Positions 1 to 7,833 of a stretch of DNA of 42,097 nucleotides are shown piece by piece. This DNA is from Limnohabitans sp. (GTDB taxonomy: Bacteria > Pseudomonadota > Gammaproteobacteria > Burkholderiales > Burkholderiaceae_C), in contig NZ_JAFEIF010000003.1 in NCBI RefSeq assembly GCF_017848645.1, positions 1 to 42,097 of the forward strand, written 5' to 3'. The notes beneath the pieces were generated by a model. That model saw only the letters and a program-made list of their open reading frames with translations, ran no database searches and had not been told where the DNA came from. Within the stretch, counting starts at the first letter, position 1, and every line of letters begins with the position of its first letter. The position numbers and the translations under genes are program-made.

Positions 1-83
1 CCCTGGGGGCTGAAATTTCAAAATACGAAAAGAAAATCGGGCAAATCGTGAAGCGGGGCAACAGGGCCCCTCTGACGACGTGA
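1..83 (+). CDS. C-terminal tail of a gene cut by the window edge (uncertain)
   Basis: An open frame enters from the left edge (first full codon at position 3) and ends at TGA 81-83. It gives 26 residues, LGAEISKYEKKIGQIVKRGN and six more, a basic, helix-forming composition typical of a protein C-terminus. The other two forward frames hit stops earlier. If real, the gene lies 36 bp upstream of the next gene on the same strand and could be co-transcribed with it. The product cannot be identified from so short a piece and chance openness is possible. Confidence 0.3.
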   Translation, partial: LGAEISKYEKKIGQIVKRGNRAPLTT

Positions 84-119
84 GTATTTCAGCAGCCTGT
101 TAAGCCTCTAAGACTCCCG

Positions 120-869
120 ATGATCGAAGACATACTCCAATCCGCAAAGCAAACGCTCGTCGAGCGCTTTTCAAGCCCACTACTTGGGGCATTTCTTATC
201 TCATGGGTGGTGTGGAATTGGAAGTTCTTGGTCATCCTGTTCTCGGATGCTTCGGTCACAACAACCTTCGATCTCGTCCATAGGTTAGCCTTCCCAGACT
301 GGACTGCGATTTTGCTTAAGGGGTTCGCCTTCCCACTGATGACGTCTCTAGCGTATGTATTTCTCTATCCATACCCAGCACGCTTCGTCTACGAATTTAC
401 ATTGAAGCGTCAGAGGGAAATTAACGAAATCAAGCAACGAATAACAAACGAGACACCGTTGACTCTCGAAAGGTCTACGCAACTCCGCGCTGAATTTGTA
501 GCCCGCGACCGTCGCAGCAGTGAGGAGATTCAGCGATTGAACGAAGAGATCACTAGCCTAAAAGCGGCCCTTGATAGCAAGCCCGCAGATTCCGGTTCTT
601 TGTCAAAGACAGTTCATTTGAACAACGAACTGTCACCATCTGAATTTAGTCTCCTGCATCTTCTTAGTACCTCCGGCGGTAGTGCCAACGAGTTTGAAAT
701 TATTAAAAAATCTGGTATTGACAGAATAAAGGTAGAGTTTGATCTTGGTGAGTTGTTGAATCGGAATCTGATAGAGCGATTGACTACAGCAACAGGTAGA
801 GCGATCAGATTCACACAAGAAGGTCGCAGGGCGTTTCTGAACTATAAAAAGTCCGACGGTGATACCTAA
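120..869 (+). CDS. Membrane-anchored coiled-coil protein with C-terminal winged-helix-like domain
   Basis: A 249-residue protein of unknown function. Two hydrophobic segments lie near residues 20-42 (rich in Trp: SWVVWNWKF) and 62-84. They are followed by a charged, heptad-like stretch at about 92-152 that should form a coiled coil. The C-terminal 75 residues (LSPSEFSLLHLL ... LLNRNLIERL ... RFTQEGRRAFL) have the helix-turn-helix plus wing pattern of winged-helix DNA-binding domains. The topology therefore suggests a cytoplasmic sensor or DNA-binding module tethered to the membrane; this is inference. The gene is clearly less GC-rich than its neighbours (several 60-base rows near 40-50 %), which points to recent acquisition. 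There is no clear Shine-Dalgarno before the ATG. Confidence 0.75.
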   Translation: MIEDILQSAKQTLVERFSSPLLGAFLISWVVWNWKFLVILFSDASVTTTFDLVHRLAFPDWTAILLKGFAFPLMTSLAYVFLYPYPARFVYEFTLKRQREINEIKQRITNETPLTLERSTQLRAEFVARDRRSSEEIQRLNEEITSLKAALDSKPADSGSLSKTVHLNNELSPSEFSLLHLLSTSGGSANEFEIIKKSGIDRIKVEFDLGELLNRNLIERLTTATGRAIRFTQEGRRAFLNYKKSDGDT

Positions 870-875
870 CCAGTC

Positions 876-1136
876 TTACTCTCCTGAAACACAACCCCGC
901 CACCAACTCCCCCGCACCAGCTTCAAAGCTGCCCGGCTCAGATACGCCATCCCCAGCGCGCCCATAGACAGCGTCAAACACCACACCGCCCAAAGCACCG
1001 CGCCCACCAGCTTAGCGTCGTTGTCGTTCGCGCCTTGGCCAAGCGCCTGCGGTACCTGGTCAAACATCAGGCCACCGCCCGTGACGATGACGTGAAAAGC
1101 GATAAAGCCCAGCAAGGCTTTGGCGTGGAAGTTCAT
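876..1136 (-). CDS. Small membrane protein, two predicted TM helices
   Basis: An 86-residue protein with a hydrophobic N-terminal helix (residues 5-24, ALLGFIAFHVIVTGGGLMF) and a second at about 43-65 (LVGAVLWAVWCLTLSMGALG). A short polar loop (QALGQGANDNDAK) lies between them and a basic C-terminus follows. It has no recognised domain. It is convergent with the preceding gene, with only 6 bp between the two stop codons, and divergent from the toxin-antitoxin pair to its right. Codon use is GC-rich like the surrounding chromosome, supporting a real gene, but short length keeps confidence moderate. Confidence 0.6.
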   Translation of the reverse strand: MNFHAKALLGFIAFHVIVTGGGLMFDQVPQALGQGANDNDAKLVGAVLWAVWCLTLSMGALGMAYLSRAALKLVRGSWWRGCVSGE

Positions 1137-1270
1137 GGGTGTTCCATGGCTGATTTGTCCCGAGGACTGCCCCCCGCATCACACGGTGACAGACCACGCC
1201 AGATTGCACAGCTCCTTGAATACCTGCACAATCAATCTTGTTTTCAAGCGCAACATATAAGGAGCCCATC

Positions 1271-1717
1271 ATGCAAAGCATAACCTTGGAGCAGCTGCGT
1301 GCTGCAAACGATGCCGGCGGTGTGTCGGGTGTGATCTTGAAGGGGCAAGGCGGGGCGTTTCTGGTTCAGATCGACACCCGCAGCGGCTCTGGAGCCCTGC
1401 TGTCAAAGGCCCGCAGCACCGAGCCGCGCCGCTTTGGCAATCCTTTGACGGCCTTCAATGTGTTACGCGAAATTGGCATCACCGTAGGCCAGTTCGACGC
1501 GACCGACTACGACCCTGCCGACAAAGAAACGAATTCGGGTAACCGAGGAAGGGCCAACGCCATGCGCGGCGCACACGAAGCCGCCGCCTATAACCAGTGG
1601 CTGGCCAGCGAAATCCAGGCATCGCTGGATGACCCGCGACCAAGCATTGCGCACGATGACGTCATGGCCGACATGGCCGCCGAGCTGAACGCCTTGACTC
1701 AGAACAAGCGAGTATGA
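1271..1717 (+). CDS. Antitoxin-like partner of RelE/ParE toxin
   Basis: A 148-residue soluble protein immediately upstream of a RelE/ParE toxin and overlapping it by four bases (ATGA at 1714-1717), the usual translational coupling of toxin-antitoxin operons. The start is set by AAGGAG at 1259-1264 seven bases before the ATG; the open frame extends further upstream but without a ribosome site. The N-terminal half (ITLEQLRAANDAGGVSGVILKG ... RSTEPRRFGNP) is compact and basic. The C-terminal half (from about residue 95) is acidic and helical, as expected of a toxin-neutralising tail. It is longer than classic ParD (about 80 residues), so a second function for the N-terminal half is possible. The antitoxin assignment rests on context. 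Confidence 0.75.
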   Translation: MQSITLEQLRAANDAGGVSGVILKGQGGAFLVQIDTRSGSGALLSKARSTEPRRFGNPLTAFNVLREIGITVGQFDATDYDPADKETNSGNRGRANAMRGAHEAAAYNQWLASEIQASLDDPRPSIAHDDVMADMAAELNALTQNKRV

Positions 1718-2016
1718 CGCAGCCGCTTTTTCGCGTCGCATGGCGTCCGATGGCCCGCGAAGACTTGCGCGCCATCGTGCGCTACATCGGCAAGGACAAC
1801 CCCACGCGAGCCCAGAGCTTCGGTCAAGAACTGCGCGACAAGACCGGGAGGCTGGCACAGCACCCACAGCTTGGCCGACAAGGTCGGCCGGGTTTGCCAG
1901 AATGGTTGCGCGAACTGGTGGTGCACCCGAACTACATCGTGTTTTACCGCGTGCTGACCGAGAGCCGAACCGTCGAAATCTTGCGTGTGAAACACGCAGC
2001 GCAACAAACACCTTGA
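1714..2016 (+). CDS. RelE/ParE-family toxin
   Basis: A 100-residue protein with the ParE/RelE fold pattern: VAWRPMAREDLRAIVRYI at the N-terminus, a helical hairpin (NPTRAQSFGQELRDKTGRL), then the PQLGRQGRPGLP linker. The final beta strands are RELVVHPNYIVFYRV and VEILRVKHAAQQ. The conserved Arg, the NYIVFYR strand and the VLRVxH ending are the family hallmarks. ParE members poison DNA gyrase and RelE members cleave mRNA on the ribosome. The sequence looks ParE-like, but the target cannot be settled by eye. It is the second gene of a two-gene operon with the antitoxin at 1271-1717. Confidence 0.88.
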   Translation: MTQPLFRVAWRPMAREDLRAIVRYIGKDNPTRAQSFGQELRDKTGRLAQHPQLGRQGRPGLPEWLRELVVHPNYIVFYRVLTESRTVEILRVKHAAQQTP

Positions 2017-2036
2017 GGGGCGTGCCCTCTTCTTTT
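2015..2036 (+). terminator. Weak intrinsic terminator after the toxin gene
   Basis: GAGGG and CCCTC form a five-base stem around the loop GCGTG, followed by TTCTTTT. The stem starts inside the toxin stop codon. It is short, so it may be only a partial terminator. Confidence 0.4.
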
Positions 2037-2195
2037 ACACCTATCGCCATGACGCGCGTCGTTGTCAAAAGCGCAGCGCCTGCGCAAAGCACGTCAATTC
2101 CCTTTAGCAACAGGTCATTGCCCCTCGCCAACAGGTGCTCTTTTGGCCCCATGTGCTTGAATTGGTTTTTTTGTTTTCAACCTCTTCCAAGTCAC

Positions 2196-3269
2196 ATGAT
2201 CAACGCCCCCACCCAGCAAGCGCTTTTGGCCATCATGGTTCACGCCGCCATGGCCGATGGTGAAAAGTCCCAAGACGAGCGTGACTTTGTGCGCGACTTG
2301 TCCTTGCAGCTCGACGAGCAAGGCGGCGCCAAGCAACTGGCCCAGGCTGTGCAGGCCGCGCTCTTGGGGCGTTTGTCGGCGCAGCAAGCCGCAGCGCAAC
2401 TGCAAGACCCGATGCACCGCCAACTGGCCTATGAGTGGGCTACCGCCGTGTGCCACGCCGACGGCCTGTGCAGCCCGGCCGAAGCCGCGTTTTTGCAGCG
2501 CCTCAAAACCGATTTGCAGCTGGGTGGTGCGGAGCCCGAGACTACCGCGCACACCCAGGCATTGGCCCAAGCCGCCTATGCCGAAGAGGCCGCCGCGCCG
2601 CTGCACGCTGTACGGGCGGCCACCGCTTTGTCAGGCGTCGCCTTGGCCGGCGCAGCGTCCGCCGCATCGGCCGGGACCTTGGCACACACCACGCCCGCTG
2701 TGCCTGCTGCGCCCGCCTCGCCCGCCGCCCCCACTGCGGCCGCTGCGCCCGCTGTGGACAACGCCGCCATCGACCGCTCCATCCTCAACTACGCCATCTT
2801 GAACGGCGCGCTGGAGTTGCTGCCCCAGTCCTGGGCGTCCATGGCCATCATTCCGCTGCAAATCAAAATGGTCTACCGCGTGGGCCAGGCCCACGGCGTG
2901 TCGCTCGACCAAGGCCACATCAAGGAATTCATTGCCGCTGCGGGCGTGGGTCTGACCTCGCAATACATCGAAGAGTTTGGCCGCAAGCTGCTGGGCGGTT
3001 TGCTGGGCAAGGCGGGGGGCAAGCTGCTCGGCGGTATTGGCAGCCAGGCCACGGGCATGGCGTTTTCATTTGCCAGCACTTACGCGCTCGGCCATTTGGC
3101 CAAACGCTATTACGCAGGCGGTCGCGTCATGTCCACCGACTTGCTGCGCCAAACTTACCAAGGCCTTTTGAGCAGCGGCAAGACCCTGCAACAGCAGCAC
3201 TTGGGTGACATCCAGACCCGGGCGTCCACCCTGGACGCGGGCGAGGTGATGCGCATGGTCCGGGGCTGA
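2196..3269 (+). CDS. TerB-like / DUF697 two-domain protein
   Basis: A 357-residue protein. Residues 1-130 form a TerB-like helical domain with two acidic metal-site-like repeats (MADGEKSQDE near 19-28 and HADGLCSPAE near 87-96). A low-complexity Ala/Pro linker follows (about 150-187). Residues 195-357 resemble the DUF697/YcjF-type domain (ELLPQSWASMAIIPLQIKMV ... HIKEFIAAAGVGLTSQYIEEFGRKLLGGLLG), with a Gly-rich amphipathic or membrane-inserting region. TerB modules are linked to tellurite resistance and membrane stress; DUF697 is found with Era-like GTPases. The start is the ATG at 2196 because the domain begins there; the frame is open back into the toxin gene but that part is antitoxin/toxin shadow. 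It is a single-gene unit. Confidence 0.82.
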   Translation: MINAPTQQALLAIMVHAAMADGEKSQDERDFVRDLSLQLDEQGGAKQLAQAVQAALLGRLSAQQAAAQLQDPMHRQLAYEWATAVCHADGLCSPAEAAFLQRLKTDLQLGGAEPETTAHTQALAQAAYAEEAAAPLHAVRAATALSGVALAGAASAASAGTLAHTTPAVPAAPASPAAPTAAAAPAVDNAAIDRSILNYAILNGALELLPQSWASMAIIPLQIKMVYRVGQAHGVSLDQGHIKEFIAAAGVGLTSQYIEEFGRKLLGGLLGKAGGKLLGGIGSQATGMAFSFASTYALGHLAKRYYAGGRVMSTDLLRQTYQGLLSSGKTLQQQHLGDIQTRASTLDAGEVMRMVRG

Positions 3270-3368
3270 ATGGCTGCGGCGCGCCATCTGGCCAAGTCAG
3301 CCGCCCCAAGCCGCGACCTCAAAAACCTGGATGCGGCGGGTTGGCCAAGCGCGCTGCCCCGAACGGGG

Positions 3369-4966
3369 TCACTTCTTGAACTTGACCCACTTGAACAACA
3401 TGAAACCGTCGGCACGCTGGTAAGCGTCAACATTGGATTTGGCACCCCAGGTGACCATTTGCTGGTGCAAGGGGATGTGGCCGACATCGTTGGCGTGCAG
3501 GGTCAGCGCCTCTTTGATCAGGCGGTTGCGCTGCGCCTCGTTGGTCTCGACCTGGATGCGGTGGGTCAGGTCATCCAGCTGGGGGTTGCTGTAGGCACCA
3601 AAGTTCCACTGGCCCTGCGCACCCGCCGGGGAAGCCAGCGCGGTGAGCAAGAGGTGGTGCGCGTCGAAGCCGGCTGGCGACCAACCCAGCATGAAAAACG
3701 ACAGCTCTCGCTTGAGGGCACGCGGGAAATAGGTCGCCTTGGACTCGGTCTGCAGCCGCACCTTCACATTGACGCGGGCCAGGTTCGCAGCAACGGCCTG
3801 GCAGATTTCACCGTCGTTCGCGTAGCGGTCAGTGGGGCACTGCATCGTGATCTCGAATCCCGCCGGATAGCCTGCATCGGCCAGCAGCTTGCGCGCCGCC
3901 TCCGGGTCATAGGGCAGGCGTTTTTCCGCGTCGGCTGAAAAACCGCGGATCCCGTCGTTGATCATGCCGCCTGTGGGCCGGGCCAGGCCGCGCATGACTT
4001 TGCTGGCGATGGTATCGATGGCCTGGTAGAGCGCATTGCGCACCCGCACATCCTTGAAGGGGTTTTTGCCTTTGACGCTGCTGCCCGGTAATTCATCGCG
4101 GTGCTGGTCAAAGCCCAGAAAAATGATGCGCGCCTCGGGCGACTGCAGCACGGTCAAGACCTGCCGTTCCTTGACGCGCTGAAAATCCTGCGGGGGCACG
4201 GGATCGATCAGGTCCACCTCGCCGGAGACCAGGGCTGCGACGCGTGTGCCATCGTTAGCAATCGGCATGAAGGACACTTCGTCGATGTTGGTTTCATGCT
4301 GTCCCCACCAGCTGGCATGGCGAACCATGACGGTGCGCACACCGGGTTGGCGCTCTTTCAAACTGAAAGGACCCGTGCCATTGGCCTTGAACGTGGCGGC
4401 GTTCTCCACCCCTTTTCGGCGGTCGACCGGTCGGGTGGCGTTGTTGGTTTCGGCCTATTTTTTGTTCAGGATCAGGATGTTGGAGATGACATCCGGCAAG
4501 ATGGGGTTGGGTTGGGTCGTGCCGTCTCGATTTCGATCTGGTAGGGCCCTGTCTTGCGCACTTCCTTGACCGTGGCCAATTGCGAGCGCACATCCGAACC
4601 TTCGCCCCGCGCACGGTCCAGAGAGAACACCGCATCGTCGGCCCCGAACGATGCACCGTCATGAAAGACCACCCCCTGGCGCAAGTCAAATTGCCACACC
4701 ATCGGCGACTTAAGCCGCCAAGCAGTGGCCAGCGACGGCCCCAGGCGCAATTGCTTGTCGCGCGTGACAAGCGACTCGAACACGTTGTAGAGGAAAGACA
4801 GCTGCACCGCCTCATTGAGCGAATGCGGATCGAGCGACAGCACGTCGCCCTGGTTGGCCACCCGCAAAACCAGCGGCTGGGATGGGCTTTGGCTGTAGGC
4901 CGCCGGGGCCAAGCTGAGCCCTGCCAAAAGACCGATGGCGATGGCGCGTGCGAAGCGGTTGTGCAT
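3369..4966 (-). pseudogene. Oligopeptide/dipeptide-type ABC substrate-binding protein, inactivated
   Basis: The reading frame of a family 5 (DppA/OppA-like) periplasmic binding protein, split by two lesions. The N-terminal part (start 4966; signal peptide ending AAYSQ; then RVANQGDVLSLDPHSLNEAV and the AFSLDRAR-type region) runs in one frame. Near 4506-4515 a tandem repeat of GTTGG (CCAAC on the coding strand) shifts the frame. The homologous continuation ILPDVISNILILNKK then meets an in-frame TAG at 4455-4457 where the family usually has Trp (KKWAE). The rest (GTGPFSLKERQPGVRTVMVR ... FMLFKWVKFKK) is intact to 3369. Removing one 5-bp copy and reverting TAG to TGG would give one continuous protein of about 530 residues. 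No permease or ATPase genes adjoin it. Confidence 0.9.
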
Positions 4967-5187
4967 GTCTTGAATCCCGAAATGAGTGCTGTATTGACCT
5001 GTCGGCGCATGCTAACAGAGGCTATGGTTTTCATGCCCCAAGCTTGGGCATGTCGTTCAGAGGCGAGCACCAGGTCTGCCGTGATGGCGAATAAGGATGC
5101 ATTGAGTGGCGGCATCCGTGCGGTAAGAGACCGATGCTGCTAGGATGAATTTGATTCAATGCACCCACCCCAACACCGACTTGTCCC

Positions 5188-5787
5188 ATGATGCTCTGGC
5201 TTTTTTCCCTCTTGCCCTCCCTCTTATCACCCGTCCTGTTCCTTTTTTGTGGAGCCGCCATGGCCGTTGAAGAACCGCGTTACACCGTGCTCGTCTCAGA
5301 CCCGCCTTTTGAGGTGCGCCGCTACGCCGCCTTCACGGTGGCCCAAACGCAAATTCAGGGGGATTTCGATGCCGCCAGCCGCAGCGGCTTTCGGCGCATC
5401 GCGTCCTACATCTTTGGCGACAACCTGCAAGCCGGGCTGGGTGCGCAGCGCAAAATTTCCATGACCGCGCCCGTGACCGTGGTGCCCGAAGACCAAGGTT
5501 GGCGCGTGCATTTTGTGATGCCGTCCGCTGAAAGCGTGCAGACCCTGCCCCAGCCGCTCAACCCGCAAATCCAGTTGCGCCCCGTGCCCGAGCACGAGAC
5601 AGTGGCGGTTCGCTTCAGCGGCTTTACCACCCAAGCGAGCATCCAGGAGCAGACCGAGCGCCTGCGGGCTTGGGCGCAGGCCCGCCAACTCAAGCTCAGC
5701 CCCACCGCCCAAATCGCCCGCTACGACGACCCTTTCACCCTGCCTTGGAACCGGCGCAACGAGATCTTGATTGACCTGATGCCCTGA
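5188..5787 (+). CDS. SOUL-family haem-binding protein, exported
   Basis: A 199-residue protein with a hydrophobic signal peptide (residues 1-25, ending CGAAMA) followed by a SOUL/HBP domain. Hallmarks are EPRYTVLVSDPPFEVRRYAA, the RIASYIFGDN segment, KISMTAPV near residue 91-98 (the most conserved motif of the family) and the C-terminal RYDDPFTLPWNRRNEILI. The family binds haem or related tetrapyrroles; the signal peptide places this one in the periplasm. Two adjacent ATGs (5188 and 5191) are both possible starts. The gene is divergent from the broken binding-protein gene to the left and looks monocistronic. Confidence 0.92.
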   Translation: MMLWLFSLLPSLLSPVLFLFCGAAMAVEEPRYTVLVSDPPFEVRRYAAFTVAQTQIQGDFDAASRSGFRRIASYIFGDNLQAGLGAQRKISMTAPVTVVPEDQGWRVHFVMPSAESVQTLPQPLNPQIQLRPVPEHETVAVRFSGFTTQASIQEQTERLRAWAQARQLKLSPTAQIARYDDPFTLPWNRRNEILIDLMP

Positions 5788-5877
5788 AAGCGGGCAGGCT
5801 CAATGGCCCGATGCGGCCTGCGCCGCTGACCACCTGTTGTAGCCTTGGGCGATGGTCCAAAAAGTCTTGCAGCCGTG

Positions 5878-6231
5878 ATGGGGCGCATCCGTCAAAAACT
5901 CATTCAAGCCCAGCTTGAGGCCCTGCCCGCACCGCGCAGCGATGCCATGCTGTGCCCGCTGTGCGAGCGGCCCATTCCGCCCAGTCAACAAGACGCGCAC
6001 CATTTGGTGCCCAAGTCGCACGGTGGCGCACAAACCGTGGTGCTGCACCGCATTTGTCACCGCCAAATCCATGCGCTGTTCACCGAGACCGAATTGGCCC
6101 GCACTTACGCGACGGTCGAGGCCCTGAAGCAGCCCGAAGAGATGGTCCGCTTCATCCGGTGGGTGCAAACCAAGCCGGACGCGTTTTTTGAAAAAAGCCG
6201 CAAGAGCCAACGGCTCAAAAGCCAGCGCTGA
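5878..6231 (+). CDS. HNH endonuclease family protein
   Basis: A 117-residue protein with a compact HNH module. CPLC forms the first half of a structural zinc site, then DAHHLVPKSHGG (the metal/catalytic His pair) and VVLHRICHRQIHALFTE follow. The C-terminal third is basic and helical. Stand-alone HNH proteins of this size are common in Burkholderiales chromosomes; whether this one acts on host or foreign DNA is unknown. The ATG at 5878 was preferred to an upstream TTG at 5845; neither has a strong ribosome site. The stop is 21 bp from the stop of the convergent membrane-protein gene. Confidence 0.85.
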   Translation: MGRIRQKLIQAQLEALPAPRSDAMLCPLCERPIPPSQQDAHHLVPKSHGGAQTVVLHRICHRQIHALFTETELARTYATVEALKQPEEMVRFIRWVQTKPDAFFEKSRKSQRLKSQR

Positions 6232-6252
6232 GCCCCGACCTCATCCCTGTCC

Positions 6253-6651
6253 TCAGACCCATTGCGTCAGCACAAAACCCGCTGCGGCAATATGGCTCAG
6301 CGTCATCAGCACCGAGAAGCTGTGCAGCACTTTGAAGCGGGCCCTGGCTTGCGTGTCGGTGGCGCGGTTGATGGCGGGCATGAGCAGCTGGCGCGTGAGC
6401 ACAGTGGTCAAGGCGATCATCAACATCAGACTGGCGGCCAGCTCATTGTCGGGTCCGGCCAGGCCTGCGGCGACCAAGGCGGTCACGGCGACAAATGCAT
6501 AAAAGTGCGGGAATGCTTTGCGCAGCAAAGGCCCAGCCACATCAGCGGGCAAGGCGGAAAAAACAAACGCCGCAAAACCGAACGAATACAACACCATGCC
6601 GCCAAACAGCAAGGCCACGGTCAAAATAAAAATAATGTCGCTCACAAGCAT
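6253..6651 (-). CDS. DUF4149-type integral membrane protein
   Basis: A 132-residue protein with four hydrophobic helices at about residues 5-27, 45-63, 71-88 and 109-129. The pattern FGGMVLYSFGFAAFVFSALP ... AFPHFYAFVAVTALVAAG ... RQLLMPAINRATD ... FKVLHSFSVLMTLSHIAAAGFVL fits the DUF4149/TMEM205-like family: a glycine-rich first helix, the pattern R-Q-L-x-M-P-x-I-N, and K-x-L-H-x-x-S before the last helix. The function of the family is not established. The ATG at 6651 is clean. Confidence 0.8.
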   Translation of the reverse strand: MLVSDIIFILTVALLFGGMVLYSFGFAAFVFSALPADVAGPLLRKAFPHFYAFVAVTALVAAGLAGPDNELAASLMLMIALTTVLTRQLLMPAINRATDTQARARFKVLHSFSVLMTLSHIAAAGFVLTQWV

Positions 6652-6765
6652 TCCAGTCGGTCGGGATATTTTCAGCTTATGGCATTTGCAAAACTGCTGC
6701 GATGCCCCTCAAGCCTGAGGTAGCAATCGCGCAACCCATCAGGCATCGCCATGAAGGATCAAGGG

Positions 6766-6786
6766 AGCCCAAGCCCCGCTTGGGCT
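6766..6786. terminator. Nine-base-pair hairpin downstream of the 129-residue membrane protein gene
   Basis: AGCCCAAGC and GCTTGGGCT form a perfect nine-base stem around a CCC loop, seven bases beyond the stop of the leftward gene at 6794-7183. The T-rich tract (TTTGTGGTTT) is on the rightward side, so as an intrinsic terminator it suits the leftward gene poorly. It may stabilise the 3' end instead. Confidence 0.4.
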
Positions 6787-6793
6787 TTGTGGT

Positions 6794-7183
6794 TTAAACG
6801 CTTTGAGGCACGGCAAAAGCGGCCAACTTGGCGGCCATTTGCTCGCGCTGCAAAGGGGAATATTCGTCACAGCGGCTGCTGCGGTCGGGCATGCGCAGGT
6901 AGTTTACGGTGGGTGATGCCGCATTTTTGAGGCTGAGGCTTTTGAAAGTCCACCAAGTCACAAAGGCCATGGTGAGCACGGCCACATGGCCGATCATGTT
7001 GTAGCCAATGAAGACCAGTTCGCCCACATACAGGCCAAACGCCAAACACCAAAAGCAGCTGAGCAGGATCATGCTCAGGTATTTGGTCTGGTCGGGAACG
7101 CCTTTGAGCGCGTTGCGGTCAATGTTCAGCAGGTCCGGAAAGGACTTGAACAAGAGGTAAAAAAACTTCAGCAAAGAAAACAT
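6794..7183 (-). CDS. Uncharacterised membrane protein
   Basis: A 129-residue protein with a hydrophobic N-terminus (FSLLKFFYLLF) and two clear transmembrane helices at about residues 35-57 (YLSMILLSCFWCLAFGLYVG) and 60-82 (IGYNMIGHVAVLTMAFVTWW). A polar tail of about 45 residues (NYLRMPDRSSRCDEYSPLQREQM) is probably cytoplasmic. I do not recognise a family. The region upstream (7184-7380) is strongly AT-rich and probably carries its promoter. Confidence 0.65.
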   Translation of the reverse strand: MFSLLKFFYLLFKSFPDLLNIDRNALKGVPDQTKYLSMILLSCFWCLAFGLYVGELVFIGYNMIGHVAVLTMAFVTWWTFKSLSLKNAASPTVNYLRMPDRSSRCDEYSPLQREQMAAKLAAFAVPQSV

Positions 7184-7380
7184 GACAGACTTTCAAAAAA
7201 TGACAAAACATAATTCTTGAAAATCATGCACGAATGCAGATGGTAACCCGGAATTTAATTTATTTATTAATTTTCAGATATTTTTAAAATTTTTTAATGA
7301 ATTTCTGATACGAGTACGATAGTCGACGATTTGCCCCGTCAATCCTTGAAGCACAAACCGCGAACCCGCCAGAAACCACC
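7184..7380. promoter_or_regulatory. AT-rich divergent intergenic region
   Basis: About 200 bp between two divergent genes, with a very AT-rich core (7253-7302, runs of A and T such as TTTAATTTATTTATTAATTT). It stands out sharply from the GC-rich surroundings and probably holds both promoters. No exact -35/-10 pair was assigned. Confidence 0.45.
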
Positions 7381-7785
7381 ATGCCCACAACACCCACCAC
7401 CAGCCGGATCGAACTGAAAGACTTCCATCTGAGCACCCGCATCGGCACCTACGCCCCCGGCGACACCGTGCCCGAGTACCACGCGCTGGACTTGACGCTG
7501 TGGATCGATCCCGATCTGGTGCTGATTCCCGAAGATGGCATGGCCCATGTGTTGGATTACGACCCTTTGGTGATCGAGATCGAACGACTGGCAGCCGACG
7601 GGCTGTACGAGACCCAAGAGCGGCTGATGACGCGCATCGTGCAGGCCTGCGCGGACTACCCGGCGATTGAGGCGCTCGAGATGGCTCTGCGCAAATTTCC
7701 GGTGCGTGCGGGCAGCGGATCTTTGGGCGTGCGCTTGAATGTGGGTGGCGCGCAACTGCAGCGCATGCGAGGCGTCAAGGCCTGA
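7381..7785 (+). CDS. FolB-like (dihydroneopterin aldolase-fold) protein
   Basis: A 134-residue protein with the FolB/T-fold arrangement: IELKDFHLSTRIGTYAPGD at the N-terminus, LDLTLWIDPD strand, HVLDYDPLVIEIERLA helix, and ALEMALRKFPV followed by a last strand LGVRLNVGG. FolB converts 7,8-dihydroneopterin to 6-hydroxymethyl-dihydropterin in folate synthesis. The C-terminal Lys (RKFP) is in place. However, the Glu expected shortly after IGxY (usually I-G-x-x-x-x-E) is replaced by the APGD segment, so this may be a divergent paralogue. No other folate gene is nearby. Confidence 0.78.
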   Translation: MPTTPTTSRIELKDFHLSTRIGTYAPGDTVPEYHALDLTLWIDPDLVLIPEDGMAHVLDYDPLVIEIERLAADGLYETQERLMTRIVQACADYPAIEALEMALRKFPVRAGSGSLGVRLNVGGAQLQRMRGVKA

Positions 7786-7833
7786 GCAACGCCCAGGCTC
7801 TGGGCCCTGACGCCTGCTCGGGACGCGCCCCAC

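Noticed and set aside
1215..1248. CTTGAA ... TTCAAG inverted repeat upstream of the first antitoxin gene, considered as its operator
   Set aside because: Arms of only six bases with a 22-base spacer are expected by chance; not reported as a feature.
1740..2195. N-terminal extension of the TerB-DUF697 frame back into the toxin gene
   Set aside because: The residues are Arg-rich and unlike any domain, while the TerB domain begins exactly at the ATG at 2196.
7791..7805. GCCCAG-GCT-CTGGGC hairpin after the FolB-like gene
   Set aside because: It has no T-run and a short loop, so it is not supported as a terminator.
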